From contig OX442415.1 in the NCBI GenBank assembly GCA_949361645.1, positions 20,429,283 through 20,493,282 on the forward strand: DNA of 64,000 bases, in the 5' to 3' direction. Shown here in pieces: positions 50,871-63,960 of this stretch; positions within the stretch are counted from its first letter, which is position 1; each line of letters opens with the position of its first letter. This DNA comes from Spongilla lacustris (taxonomy: Eukaryota; Porifera; Demospongiae; Spongillida; Spongillidae). The notes under the pieces are model-generated. The model was not told where the DNA came from, ran no database searches, and saw only the letters and a program-made list of their open reading frames with translations. The position numbers and the translations under genes are program-made.

Positions 50871-52190
50871 ACAGATGGTGACTACATTTTGTTATTGGAC
50901 AATAATGATGGGACGGTTCTTATGTAGACTTGATACTATAAAACAGGCATTATTGAATACGTTGGTGTATCTGTACATGCATGTAACTGTATGTAACTAA
51001 GTTCATTCTACAATCTTCAAAGCTGATATTATAGGAATGCAATTTCATGTGTTTCATATACATGTACACTACATTAAGCTCAACAACATACAACTTGCAA
51101 TTATTAAATTCTGCTACTAGATTTGCTTATATACAGTAGGTGACTGTTGTACATGCACGTAAATTAAATTCCAATGACGTGCACAGTATTTTGCATTTTT
51201 TAGGTGTTGCTAAAAATAAACACACCTAAGTAACGATACGTATATTGAGGAAATATTTATATTTTCCAGGTTGTGTAATGATTGTGTATTACCTATGACG
51301 TGTTCAAATTCAGAAGAAACTATTACTGACCTCTGTGAACTGATCGAAGTACAGTACCTAAAAAACTTTATGATATTATGACGGTGAGATCATCGTCATT
51401 TCATCTTTTCAATCTTCACAGAAAAAAGTGCTTATAGTAGTCTATGTGAAACTCATGAATCTACATGCTATTTGGGGTCAAAATTCAAAATTACATGCAA
51501 AACTCATTGAAATATTCAACAAATCATCATTCATTATTGCGTATAGGTTATAGGACAACGCCTGTCCTATATCTAGGACAACAGGCGGGTAGATTAGACA
51601 TTAATGAAAAGAAAATGGCATAAATAAAAAACATGATTCATATTTCCTCTCCATTGTTGTCTGATTCGATGCCATCTTTATCAAGCTCAGTTACCGACAT
51701 CAGAGTTCTGATTTTCTTCCTGAACTTTCATGTTTATTCCGTGGCATATCACGTAGAAATAGAGGTATTGCACGTATGTGAATTTATAAAATTGTTCACC
51801 ACTGCATTAAGTTTGACACTAAGCCTCATCTGAACAGTGGCGTGGTGGCCGGGGGGGCCACCCTGCAGGGTCAAAACAAAAGAGGGGGGCGCTGTTAGCC
51901 AATTATGTGAGCTAATAATTAGATACTCTGGCTGTCCGGGACTCTGAATATCTTTAGTCTGACCCTGATTGTTTATCAATTGTGACCAGCACAATGTGTC
52001 CTCTTACATGTACACAGGCAGCCTGTAGTCCAGAGTGGGTTTCACACACCCACGATATGCTCAAGATCCCTGACGTGAACATACATTCTGTGCGATGTGT
52101 GTGTATTTGAAATTTGTGTGCATATACAGTACCTGTACATATAGGTACACATGTACATGTAACACCGATGTGAAGGTGGCAGGTATGCTA
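50871..52190. other. Non-coding stretch with a short transposon-end-like repeat
   Basis: No gene recognised. 51838-51895 (CAGTGGCGTGGTGGCCGGGG, then GGCCACC, ending near GAGGGGGGCGCTGTT) resembles the ends of the MITEs at 13.6-14.6 kb. Confidence 0.4.
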
Positions 52191-52194
52191 TTGG

Positions 52195-52345
52195 GGAGTG
52201 CTTGTGGGGTGTGTTCCTTGTATGCTTAATGGGGTGTGTCCATTGTACACCGGTGGGGTGTGTCCTTTGTATGCTAGTGGGGTGTGTCCTTGTACGCCAG
52301 TGGGGTTGTCCCTTGTATGTTTGTGGGATGTGTCTCTTGTATGCT
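52195..52345. repeat. About 28-bp minisatellite
   Basis: Five or six copies of a GTGGGGTGTGTCCCTTGTAT-like unit. A solitary unit recurs at 53006. The surrounding 52,346-53,555 has no gene but many ACATGTAC palindromes and a TAGGTGAC-type repeat (53050-53235). Confidence 0.75.
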
Positions 52346-53554
52346 TGAAAGCATGTATTTATTGACTGACACACTGACTTATATGTATATGTAATTATTC
52401 CAACCTTCTGTAAAATGCTGTGTGTGCATGTGTGCATGCATGACACACCCACAAGCACACACAATTTTTCGTTGATGAATAGACAAGTTGCATTGGGGTA
52501 CGTACAATGAAATTTTTTGTAAAAGAACATAAATACGAGTATAAGCACATTTAGGGAGGGAGATGAGGAAGATGAGGAGAGAGGGAGGGATTTTAACATG
52601 TCTACAAGCAGAACCCACCTAGACCTCTCTCAAACACACCACATGCACACTCATACACGAACACATACACACACATGCACATACATACATCCCTGCAAAC
52701 ATATGCACATATACATACATGTACATATTTACACACTCTAATGCCACTTATCACTAAACAAATAATAATACTGTACTTGCTGTATGCATCACGCTATTGG
52801 TACTTGCCTGATTGTCTACCACGTTAGTTTTGTATAATGTATTATTTATCTCAGTTTGCACTACCACTTCAGATTCAGATACACACACATGTACAGTTCA
52901 AGTAATAACAGGAGGTCACAGTTGTTCTTGTTGACGCGATGATGCGGCATCCACTTGTAACAAGTGTGTATGTGTGAATGTTTATTTGTGACATGATTCT
53001 ACACTTGTGGGGTGTGTCCCTTGTTGTACACTTGTCCTGTATGCTTGTGAGGCAATGCACATATAGTGACCTCCTACATGTACATGTAGGTGACTGATAC
53101 ACATATAGTGACCTCCTAGGTGACCACTACACCATCCTAGATGCGTGGTAGGTGACCACTATTCATACATGTACATTGTATACACATGACAATGCCCAAA
53201 TAATGCCCATCTACATGTACATGTACACATGTAGGTGACAAAGGTTTCTTTCATTTTCCTTTGTAACGTAGTAGTGTACTATTTATGTAGCCCCATGACC
53301 CAGGTAACAGTTGTACTATTGTAACAGTCTTCTTTTCCATATATGGAATATCATGACTGCACCACAAGGATATTGGCAACATTCATTGCCAGAGTGAGGA
53401 ATACTGAAGCCAATAATGTACATAAATATTGCCAGGGATACAAAAATATTGCCGGGTAAGGATGTGCGCAGTATATTTACTGATAATATGTTAATGGCTA
53501 TATCAGCACCTCCAATGTGTTTATGTAAGAGAGTACTGGGCCTGATAATGTCCA

Positions 53555-53556
<2 letters not shown>

Positions 53557-53640
<84 letters not shown>
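53557..53640. repeat. (CT)n(CA)n compound microsatellite
   Basis: About 14 CT units followed by about 27 CA units. Confidence 0.95.
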
Positions 53641-53644
<4 letters not shown>

Positions 53645-53707
53645 AAAGGACAAAGTACATGCATCATGTATATGTAGATCCTACAGTAAGATGTAGCCCA
53701 GGCAGTA

Positions 53708-53873
53708 GTCTCGTTCCCAGACTCACATGATGCAATGATTATTGCGGTTAACAGTATGTTTACAGCAATACATGTACATGTAATTGTTACATCAAATACT
53801 ATTTATAGCAATAATCATTACATCAAATACTGTTTACAGCAATAATCGTTACGTCATGTGAGACTAGGGAAGA
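53708..53873. mobile_element. MITE of the GTCTCG family
   Basis: The left end GTCTCGTTCCCAGACTCACA, then TGATGCAATGATTATTGC, is inverted at GCAATAATCGTTACGTCATG, then TGAGAC. A partial internal triplication of the CAATAATCATTACATCAAAT unit is present. Confidence 0.7.
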
Positions 53874-54806
53874 TATCCAAACATACTGACTATGCGTTCA
53901 GTTCTACAGCAAATCGTTTGTATTTCCTTTGATCAGTGACACATATGACCAAACCACATGCGCCTCACCTCGCTAGTTGAATTTAAAGATACTCCAACTT
54001 CGATCAACCATATCACTTCGCCGCTAATATCACCTCTTGATGCAGCTACCTAAAGGTATTAATATGAGGGAAACACGTATACTATCATGTGAACAGGGAA
54101 GTTTATACTAGTATACTAGGTTCTTAAAAACTATGGTCGGCATGTCTCAACCACATACATCATATATCCTATATTTGCCCATCTTACAGACAAATATCGT
54201 ACAGAATTTTAGCTTCTTCGTAGCATCCTATCTGTGCCACGGGTCTTTTTAGCAAGACTGATCCATCAGAGGTGCATGAGTCTCGTACCCAGACTCCCTC
54301 GCGTAAGCATTACCGCATAGTAGACAGAGAAAGCAGTGATTGGTGGTATGGTGCAAAAGGCAAGGAAACAAGGTACAGTATGAAATGTAGGACTGTTATA
54401 GTTGTAGGATCCTACAATTCCTACCAAATCTCACTTTAACATACTGTACCTTACTTTTTCCACCACCGATCCTACATACCAACAATCACCTTCTCGATGG
54501 AGAAGTTTTTGATTTACTTTAGCTTGTTCCTCTAATTTTTTTCTCAGTCAGGAGTGTTTATTAGATGGCTTTGCGTATTCGAATTTGTTGCAATCTATAG
54601 CATGCTTAGATTCGTCGTATTAGTATCGGGTAATCCGAGTACTAGTAGGCCTCCTTCGTACGTGCCGTGCAGCTCTCTTTACTTAATCGATAGGCCTACC
54701 TTTGTTCTTCGGATATCTTAAACTCAGAATTCTCCTTGTTAACGAGCCGTTCTCACCTCTGCCGCCTGTTGTCAAACCATAGATATGGTCAAACGTGTCT
54801 CTGCTT

Positions 54807-54868
54807 GTCTCGTTCCCAGACTCACCTAACATTAATACCGCACAATGTGGAAAGAGTGGGAACGAGAT
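54807..54868. mobile_element. 62-bp minimal member of the GTCTCG MITE family
   Basis: GTCTCGTTCCCAGACTC at the left and GAGTGGGAACGAGAT at the right. Another single end is at 54280 (GTCTCGTACCCAGACTCCCT). The rest of 53,874-56,550 shows no gene; 55,640-55,860 is GC-rich with a 22-base G run. Confidence 0.65.
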
Positions 54869-56559
54869 ACGCGTCTAATTGTCCGAACTGGCAGTTTCAG
54901 AGTTGGCGTGATTCGTTTTGCTTGCTCACATAGAGATACTATTAACGCCCACGCGCAAATAACTAAATAAATAAATACTCTACCACGTTTGCTTTCCGGC
55001 ATATTGACCTAGAAATGTACATGTAGATGCACATCAATGTTCCAGTGTGAGTATATCAACTCTTCATGTTTGACGCATAGGCAAGCCGCATGAGCCTGAT
55101 GAGGCAGTATGGTGTGCATGTTCCGTTACTCCTACAGCGCTTCAATGCACGGACTGAAAATACAATCAGACCCTAGAATGTACATTTGATATGGGTGCAT
55201 TCAATAACACAGCAAAGGTGTCAGATTCCACATACATACGCAGTCTTCTGTCAAGTTCTGTGTACTTATATGATTTTTCCTAATCGTATTCACGATAATA
55301 TCCTACAGGAAGATTACGATCACCGTAGCGAGACACAATTTTGTTTGTCTACTAGTATCGTGGATTTACCGCCGCCTGGTAAGCGATATGTTATAGTAGG
55401 AACGTCATTTTATAATATAAATGTTGCGCGTATACGTACTTCATGGTAACCCCAGACGCGGCTTGCATGTGATAGTATCGACCAGCTACTGGCTAGGAAT
55501 GCAAGTGCTTTGCCAATTGTACGGGGAATAAAAGGGTGGACGAGAGAAGGGGGAGGGAGGGTAGGACCGAAGGGAGTCATCCGAGTGAATGGGAGAAGCA
55601 GCGGTCGGACGTGCGTGGGGCCCCACCCGGCAATCCAACCAGTAAGGGGGGGAGGGGGCCGGGGGGTGCTGTCGCTGTCGCCCGGTTCAACCAGTTTGGG
55701 GGGGGGGGGGGGGGGGGGGGGTGCTGCCTACCGGTGTATCCAGACGGTACGTACGTCGCGTTCATTTTATAAACACAAATTTATATCTTAATCATATTCA
55801 TAGAGTAGGCGCCGGCCAGGGTATGGGCCCCGAACGGGGGGCCGGCATTAGCCGTACGTAGATCCGCGCCTGGCCTGGGATGCTGGGGTCGCCCGGTGTC
55901 ATTGCAATAACCTGTGAATCTACTGCTACTCGTCCACCTTTGGCTAGCGTTAATAGATAGATCTATTGACTATTCGTTTGCTAGCGTTAGATGCTAGCTA
56001 GCGTTATATTTCTCAAATCGTTGGCTAGTGGTTGTGAATTGTTAGCTCTCGGGAACTGTTAGAGAATTAATCGCTGGCTACTGCATTAAAAAATAGTAAC
56101 TTAAGCTTTGCCATGTGTTATGTGTAGATGCCAGATGCTCGTGTATGCATACTATAGCACGTGTTTTGTTGCATTCATGAACTTTATGAATGAGTACATG
56201 TATTTCCCTATTCGTGGGTTACCCTCCTAATGAATTCGTCCTAATGTATAGCCCATTCTTCCTTCTTCCACATACTATTGTGTATATATACACATATATA
56301 TATACAGCCTCAGGGTGTTATGTACAGCTGTCATGCCACGTACACTCCTGGCATGCTTTAACCACCGCTGCATGGCTAGGGTTACATGTGCAACTCTTGG
56401 AGGGTCTATATGGGTATGGTGAGATCCCAGTTGTCTTCTTCATATTTCAGAGAAAGAATTAGGGATGCATGATGCACTTTTCACGAGCATGCATCTTTGT
56501 ACTGCTACAATGTATGTGTTATGAGACACAGATATACTTCTTCCTTAGTACAAATTCAC

Positions 56560-57180
56560 ACCCCTTCCATAGGTATACACATCTCCATAGGTACACACCC
56601 AAAAGACCCATTCCATAGGTACACACCCCTCCAATAGGTACACTCCCATTTCATAGGTACACACTCCTTCAATAGGTACACTCCCATTCCATAGGTACAC
56701 ATCACACCCTTCAATAGGTACACTCCCATTCCATAGGTACACATCACACCCTTCCTATATGGAAAGGTGTCACTGTGTTATGTTATGTGCATTAATCTGA
56801 GGAGATTATGATTTTCCAATACCGTCACTATGTTACGACTTCCTCAACCTCATTAAAACATCCATCATATCATGGATATGTGTATATCTATGGCAGGGAT
56901 ATGTAATTATGGAAGGGGTGTGTACCTATGGGAGGGATGCAAGCGATATGTACCTATGAAAGCTAGATGTGTGCACCTATGAAAGGGATGTGTATCTATG
57001 GAAGGGGTGCGGCATAACTCAGTGTACCTATAGAATGGATGCAAGTGGTGTGTACCTATATATGCAAGAGTGAGTATAGTCAGGTGTACCTATGGAAGGA
57101 AGAGTGTGTATCTATAGAAGGACTGGAGAGATGTGTACCTATGGAATGACAAGATGATCGATGCGTACCTATATAGCAGA
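56560..57180. repeat. Two opposed arrays of a TACCTATGGAA repeat
   Basis: 56560-56760 has about nine copies of CCATAGGTACAC-type units (with TTCAATAGGTACACTCCCAT). 56910-57180 has about ten dispersed units in the reverse orientation (GTGTACCTATGGAAGG). About 150 bp of unrelated sequence lies between. Confidence 0.8.
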
Positions 57181-58620
57181 GGTGCATGCACATATCCCTT
57201 CCTAAGTTAAGCTGTGGATGTCAGACTAGGCCCGACCTTTAGACAAATCAATTCATATACATGTAGTCATGTAAGTTTCAATGCAATACAAGACTAAAAA
57301 TCAAAAGTCACGAATAGCATGCAGCTCTGTGTCTAGAATGGACCCTATATTCACGATGATGCACAGACGTCCTTAATAGGACACTATTAAAAATTATTCA
57401 CAACATGTGATGCAATTATAATTTGGACCTGAGAGAGGAAGGGAGTTTTGAGTTTCATATTCTGGCAAGCATGCAAGAGTTGTCAAGACATAATTTACAT
57501 TGTATATTATTTTAATGGATTCAAAAGTTCTGATCAAAGAATAGGTTTTAAAAATAAGACAATCTTTTCTTCAGCTTTCAATCTAAATGTGAATTTTCTA
57601 CATATATATTAAGCAATAAAAAAATGCTATTCATATGTAGACACCATTTTCTCTGTAGCTTTTATTCAGCTAGTCTTGCAGTTTCATTGTCTGGTGAAAT
57701 GAACAAGTGGTGTAAATAGCTGTGCCCATATGTTGGCATATACATGTATACATGTACAGCTATAAAAAACTTACATTACATGTAAGTACACATGTAAGAG
57801 CAAAGAATGTAAAACAAAACATACAAAAATAACAAGCGTCTTACCCTCAACAGCAACAAGGGTAAAGTTATATTCATACACCAGGTGGTTATGATGTGAT
57901 TGCCTGCTGCTACGAATACACATGATGGCAGCATCCTGTGGAACCCCCATTTCTCCAGTAGTTGTGAAAACCAATAAATTATGTTAAACCTCTATCACTG
58001 TTTGACTATACTATCTCTTTTTTTAACATCCCTCTGGCATTTTGTAATAAAATGCTGATAAGTACATGGTGTGATAAAATCCTTACATCATACGGACTAC
58101 ATCAAGAGCAACATCATGCCATTCTTCTGACAACAAAGAAGCATTGTAGTGAATTGCGTGTCATTGTATGATCAACAGAAAAAGACCGACCACATGTATA
58201 TATGGGGGGGGGGGGGGGGGGGGGGGGGACTCTAATCATATCACAACTGCAACACTACATGTGTACATTTTTTTTTTTTAAAATCCCCCAGTCAGGCATA
58301 TATACATATTGATTACAATGTTGTTGTCGTGCAATGAGATAAAATTGTGACCCATTCATATCAACAATTAGAGAACCCATTCTATATGTCACATCTTTCT
58401 AAATACACCATATTATGTGCACATATATACATCACCATTATGGCCAGCTGCCTCTCCCACACTTTGGGCTGTGCATTGTACCACAGCTAGTGCCATCTGA
58501 TAAATAGCATGTGTTCTTTCACATTATGCTTGTACTGCCAATTCTGTTTGGTAAGATATAAAATGATTTAGCCAAGTTTTTTTTTTGCAGCACAGTGTTA
58601 TATGTATTTAGGAGGTGACG
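57181..58620. other. Non-coding or 5' flank of the membrane-protein gene
   Basis: A G run of 26 bases is at 58204-58229. On the - strand an ORF (57771-57974; DAAIMCIRSSRQSHHNHLVY, ending before GGTAAG) could be an exon, but no partner exon fitted in phase. A splice acceptor TTTTTTTGCAG ends at 58590, 30 bases before the ATG of the next gene. Confidence 0.35.
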
Positions 58621-59628
58621 ATGGATATTAATGATACATTCTGCACTCCATACCTTGCAATTGATGAAGCGTTCCAACAAATTGCATATCAGGACCTCCT
58701 TTTGGTGCCAATATATATCATTGTAGCAATTTGCTACCTCATAACTATCCTAATCTCAGTACTGAGGCTTGTATTGTGGAAGAGAGAATGGAACTTTGCA
58801 AGAAAATTTAGAGAAGCTGACAGAAAAATGATTGCATACATGTTGGAAACCTTCTTTAACATGTTACACCACAGGGAAGGGATTCGGGAGCTTGAAGATG
58901 GAAGTAAAACTATTCAGCTGCATTCTACTGGAGAAAATATTCAAATGAAAGAACTGCCTTTGCATGCAAATGATGGTGGAGTCCCCACCACAGGGAAATT
59001 GGATGACAATGTTGAAATTAGTCACAGTACAGTAATTGACACGGATGAAATTCTTCGCAGTCAATTAGCCATGAATATTTTAAGTTGGTACGTAGCAAAT
59101 ATTGCCTCTCTAGCCCTTGTCGTGTTTTGGGATGTGTTTATACTAGAAGAGACACATGGCTGTAATGATGAGTTGGAATGCTTCTTCAAAAATCAGACTT
59201 ACATTAATCTATATTGCAGCTGCCTTACAAGTGAAGATCAATACAGAGCATTATGCTATGACGTGACCTTGGAGTTCCCTACGGCTATAGCAGAAGTTGC
59301 TGGCATTCTGTTCCTTGCATTTAATGGATTTTCATTTTTGATGTTCCTCAAGTTGCTCATAGCAGACGGAATAGCTTCACGATGTCTTAAGATTGTGCTG
59401 TACTTATCACTTGCTGCAATTGAATACGCGATTGCTTTGGGAATAATTGGTGCTTTTGTGGCTCGTGCTGTACTTCTGCAAAAAGAGGATTCCACAAATA
59501 CTATAATAGAGGAGGTGCTTATTTCCATAGCGCTGATCATGGGAGTGACCACGCCTTGGATTATGCTCCTGTGGGCAGCAAGAAAAGTGATACGAAGGAA
59601 GAATGCAGTTAAGGCTACTAAGAGTTAA
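58621..59628 (+). CDS. Single-exon multi-pass membrane protein, unknown family
   Basis: 335 codons from the ATG at 58621. Two upstream in-frame codons, GTG-ACG, could extend it but lack an ATG. Predicted membrane segments: LLLVPIYIIVAICYLITILI (about residue 28-48), a cytosol-like charged region of about 110 residues, then NIASLALVVFWDVFI, a Cys-rich loop (CNDELECFF...CSC...C), GILFLAFNGFSFLMFLKLLI, LSLAAIEYAIALGIIGAFVA and EVLISIALIMGVTTPWIMLL. Five or so helices with a cysteine-rich, probably extracellular loop holding one N-glycosylation site (NQT). No receptor or channel signature recognised; probably lineage-specific. A 5' UTR intron is suggested by the acceptor at 58590. Poly-A-rich AT sequence follows the stop. 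Confidence 0.65.
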   Translation: MDINDTFCTPYLAIDEAFQQIAYQDLLLVPIYIIVAICYLITILISVLRLVLWKREWNFARKFREADRKMIAYMLETFFNMLHHREGIRELEDGSKTIQLHSTGENIQMKELPLHANDGGVPTTGKLDDNVEISHSTVIDTDEILRSQLAMNILSWYVANIASLALVVFWDVFILEETHGCNDELECFFKNQTYINLYCSCLTSEDQYRALCYDVTLEFPTAIAEVAGILFLAFNGFSFLMFLKLLIADGIASRCLKIVLYLSLAAIEYAIALGIIGAFVARAVLLQKEDSTNTIIEEVLISIALIMGVTTPWIMLLWAARKVIRRKNAVKATKS

Positions 59629-60279
59629 CCAGATTTGTTTTATGTAGGAACCATGTAAAAAAAAAAAAAAAATCATACGCATATAATGTTATAGGTTATG
59701 TCATGCACATCTTTACATTTGACTTGAAAGAAATATTTGTTCACCGGCCATTTTCGTGAAAATAGCATATTATCTTATAACGTCAAAAATCAATTTATTC
59801 ATGCAGTTAGTCCCATGCATAGCTTGGTGTTTCGATGAAGAGGGGGACACAGGGTCTAGTATAGTACTGCATGAGGATTATGCACTTACAAGGTTCAAAT
59901 AGGCCAGGCTTACTGGGTTAAACATTTCATATTACTTTATATACGTGTCCATACATATTTTTTAAAACATTGGACAGTGTAATAGAAACTGAAAGTATTT
60001 TTTAACCACTCCTTGTTCAAGTGAAGGCAATTAGGAAAGGCTTAGTGGAACAAACAAATATAAATAAACTTTTTTTTAAAACACAAGCTACGATTAGCAG
60101 TATATATTCCTATTCAACTACTGCATAATTCAGGTAAGGTATTTGAAAGCAGATCGAGTAACTCCAAATGAAATGCTTGAAAAATGCCAGTCACACAGAC
60201 AGGATTAAATACATGTATTTACTTATTGTATTATTATTCTAATACAGCAGTAGGATAAATAAATAAATACACCCTATTA
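59629..60279. other. 3' flank and non-coding stretch
   Basis: AT-rich with an A run at 59657; ends in AT-rich short repeats (ATTATTATTCT, AAATAAATAAATAC) that probably form the 3' tail of the next element. Confidence 0.4.
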
Positions 60280-60930
60280 TTACTGCTGGTCTGGGACAAA
60301 ACATCTGGAGAGGATGGCTATATTGTTGGCTCTAACTAAGCAGAGGTCATATAGCTCAGCTAGGACCACAGCCTTAGCCCTGTTGGAGCCGGTCACAAGG
60401 CAAGAGGCCAGAAGTGCCAAAGACTCCATTGCTTCTGTCTCCCAAGCACCATATATATGCCTCAACCACCATGGGGACACAAATTAAACCCACCCTAGCT
60501 CCTTGCATTTGGCATCGTTTTCTTCATGCTTTCTCTGCTCAGTAGCTCTGGCAGCCTGACCTGCTGCTAGTCCCACTTCAAGTAAAACATTGGAGTTAAG
60601 CAGTGATGTCACAGACAAAAAAGGCTGCCGGCTTACCCAATGACCAGTTGAATTGGGTACTAGCTATAGGATGTCTGCAGGGCGTGTGTGGCTATGGTCA
60701 TGAGTTAGGCTACTTCCTGCCTCCACCTTAACACTCAGGTGGGCCCTGCGACAGGTCTCAGCAAGGGTTTCACGCAGTTTATTATGGTGGGTTACAACAT
60801 CTCCACCACGCTTGCAGGTGAGTGCATGATGGTCAAGGGGGTCACGCACTTCCAGGACACAGGGGACAAATTGAGCCACATGAGGTGTCTAGGCCCAGCC
60901 ACCCCTTGATGGCCACCTGGAACTCTGAAG
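60280..60930 (-). mobile_element. C-terminal fragment of the endonuclease-type non-LTR retrotransposon
   Basis: On the - strand: DPLDHHALTCKRGGDVVTHH, CRRAHLSVKVEAGSSLTHDH, TRPADIL, then in other frames a GLAAGQAARATEQRKHEEND-like stretch and IYGAWETEAMESLALLASCL. The same order as at 7690-8240 (LGHHALTCRHGGDVVARHNH; CRRAHLSV; RPADVLV). 5'-truncated and frameshifted. Confidence 0.7.
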
Positions 60931-62229
60931 GCTGAAGATGAAGGCCTAGCCCCTCAAAGGGAATGACTGACACCCAAGATGCAGTGTAATTATAAATTGG
61001 ATTCAGGTTCCAAGTTGTCCTAAATCAAAAAGCATAATTATTTCATAAGTATTAATTGTCCCCAATGTCGGCTCTGCTAAGCATCGTCCTAGTCAAAACT
61101 ACATTGTAATGCAAGGGTATTAGCTACATGTACATGTAGGTCTTCAGTGCATTGACTCATTGTGTCTTAATTTAGGAATTATCTGGTTTGTCTAGCTATT
61201 ATTCAACATACATACCTTTATTTTTAAAAACGGCATTGTTAATCAAAGCTTGATAACTCTAGATCTGTCGGCAGCCCTGCACCATCATCTATCCCAACTC
61301 CAGGGTGCAAGGCCCACACAGACAAAAATTTGTGGCTCTCAGGATAGCAAGAGAGTCTTGTGCGCAGCCATGCATCCTGTGATTTGTCCTATAGAGGTTT
61401 ATACTGCCAAGTCTTTTAAATAAGAAGTTTGTTCTACATGTATGCCCATCATTCCATCAGTGGATACCACCTTTTCTTTTCCTGTTTTGCTGCATGTGGA
61501 GTGTGTTACAATTAAGTTTTGTGTTTAGATTGAAAAGGTAACTTTACCTTAAAATGCACTGGGACTATTACAAATGTAGCTGAAAACTATGTCCATTTTG
61601 TCAGAATCAGATTCATTCTGCAATCTGTGTACATGTATTGGTTGCTTATATTGACACGGGTGATTTAATTTGATGATGGAAAAACACCATGTGAGAACGC
61701 CGGCCATGTTTTTACACACAGTCCAATCACAATGCTCATCCTTTTGGGTCACTATAGAGGTTTGATATAACATTCTGCAGCTGGCAGAGTAATTTATCAC
61801 TTTGGCGTATGGCTCCATAACATGACCACAATCATCATGCCCAGCCAGTAGGCATGAAGTATTCTCTTGCACATTGAGCCAACTTTAGGCAAAATGCCGA
61901 GGTACTGCACACTCTACACGTACATGTACATGTACATTGTAGTTATTTACATAGTAAAATAACTAATCACACTAGCAACTCAAATTATAGTGAAATTTAC
62001 TCATGAACTTTGGTTAGTCTGGGTACCAAACCCTTTATATATAGATATCTACTGAATAAAAGGACTGGTATCCAGTCTACATAGCTGCAGTGCAGGGTAT
62101 GCTAAGAAAGGTACATGTATTCCTCATCTCTGTTGCACAATGGCAAACATTCTGCAATGACGGCCAATTTTTTAACAATTTTTAGAGGGCTCTGTTTGAT
62201 CCCACAACCACAACTGTCTTCATTAACAA
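60931..62229. other. Non-coding stretch
   Basis: No gene recognised. One - strand ORF (61549-61872) has eight cysteines (for example DEHCDWTVCKNMAGVLTWCF) and could be an exon of a secreted protein, but no splice partner or family was found. Confidence 0.35.
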
Positions 62230-63960
62230 ACTAACCTTTCTAAAAGTGTTAATTTATAGTTCTACAAAATAATTGAAGGCTTCATTAATTTTGTTTATTA
62301 TTATATTTTAAATGTCACTCATACATGTAGCTATTGCATGTGTGAGTTGAGTACCTGTAATGATCACAGTGTGCCCAATTGGAGAATTGGGATATAAACA
62401 TATACATTGTGCCAGAACATCCCAACAGCTCTCCAGTTTTAAGCACAGAGTTTAAAAAACAACTTGAAGTGACAACAGAGGCTATGAACAGATGTGTACA
62501 CATGGCAGTATATACATCTACATGTACACCATTGAAAACAAGTTACATACATGTACACATACAGGTACAGACAAGGACAAGAGGTTGCATATATTATGTA
62601 TCTGTGCTACAAACAGGTAGTTCACCAACATCTTCTGGATGCTGTTGTGTAATGCATTGATTTAGTAACTCTTCAAGTATGGATGGCGACAGAATTGGCT
62701 GAAGAAAGAAGAATGCAAGTAATCAGTATGAATAGTCGTATCAACTTTACAAATGTCCAGTTTACACATGTATGGTGCCTAATGTTACTACACATCAGGG
62801 CCAGTCCAGTTCTATGGTTTTAACCGGACCACTTTTCCCCCGAAAATATGTACATGTCTTCTGCCCAATAAGCCTGCATTTAGGACTTTCACACACAAAG
62901 TATATCAGTTCAACCGGACCACTTACTATATAGTGTGGCTATGGCCCCGAAGCTACTTGTACAATTACTAACATAACCATAGGGTTTCATTGAGAAAAAC
63001 CTCAAGAGGGGGCAAAATTAGGTTGATACTTTTTAGATCCCAGTGTTTTGTGCCACTTAAAATAATGGCTGACATTGTGAAATAAAATAGTGGTCTTACA
63101 GCTGTGGGTAGGAGGGAGCAGGGCACTGGAAGAAGGGAGAGTGAGTCCCCTCTCATGTGAAGCATGGAAACCTTTTTTGATATGCATATAAAAGTTAACA
63201 ACATCGGTATATAGCTACACAATTAGAGACATGAAAGAGGATCTCCCATTGCAGTTTGATGAATTTTTGTTGTTGATACTTTCATGTTACCCAGAATAAA
63301 AATAAACAGCACATTTATAGCACATACATGTACGTGTAGAGTAAGGACCGTACACGTATGATTGATTAATGTTTGTTTCTTTGTATTAATTACAATGTAG
63401 CTTTATTACAATTCATACACAGAATTAAAAAACAAAGTTGTGAAAGTTGTGTGTGTTTGATTTTTAATAACAACAATAAAGATTGTTCCAAAATTGCGAG
63501 GGAGGGGGGGAGGCAACAATACGTCAAAGCCCTCCTGAATTAACGGTGAAGTAAGATGTTACAAATAATAATATACACTGTACAGCCAAGGAACACATAC
63601 CAGAAAGAGCTTAATTGCCCTACTCAGAGGTTGCCCCTATGGCAAAGAGCTCTTGCCACAAGTGTACAGCTCCACAGTAACAAGCATCAGACCAGCTACA
63701 TGTAGGTGTGATAAACATGCCTACACTGTACTCTATTCCATGCAGGCAAGAAGCTGTCCCACCACTGGATGTCAGCTGTGGCCTCAGCATTGAGATGGAT
63801 GTGGTTGTGAAGCTTCCTGACAGAGGTGGACAGGTTCTTTGCTGGCATATAAAGAGGGGTGTCCTGCGGGGATGGGACAAGAGCTCCCACTTATTCAGAA
63901 GCTGGCTAGCTGAAGTGGCTATTGGATGCATCATATGCTTGACCTGGAACCAATCACCAA
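62230..63960. repeat. Segmental duplication, right copy
   Basis: Direct repeat of 46200-48175 (see that entry). It lacks some poly-C and G-rich parts and carries different ACATGTAC insertions. Similarity is highest at 63730-63950, against 47880-48085. Confidence 0.75.

Noticed and set aside
57771..57974. Exon of a conserved gene on the - strand
   Set aside because: A donor is present but no acceptor or neighbouring exon fitted in phase, and no family was recognised.
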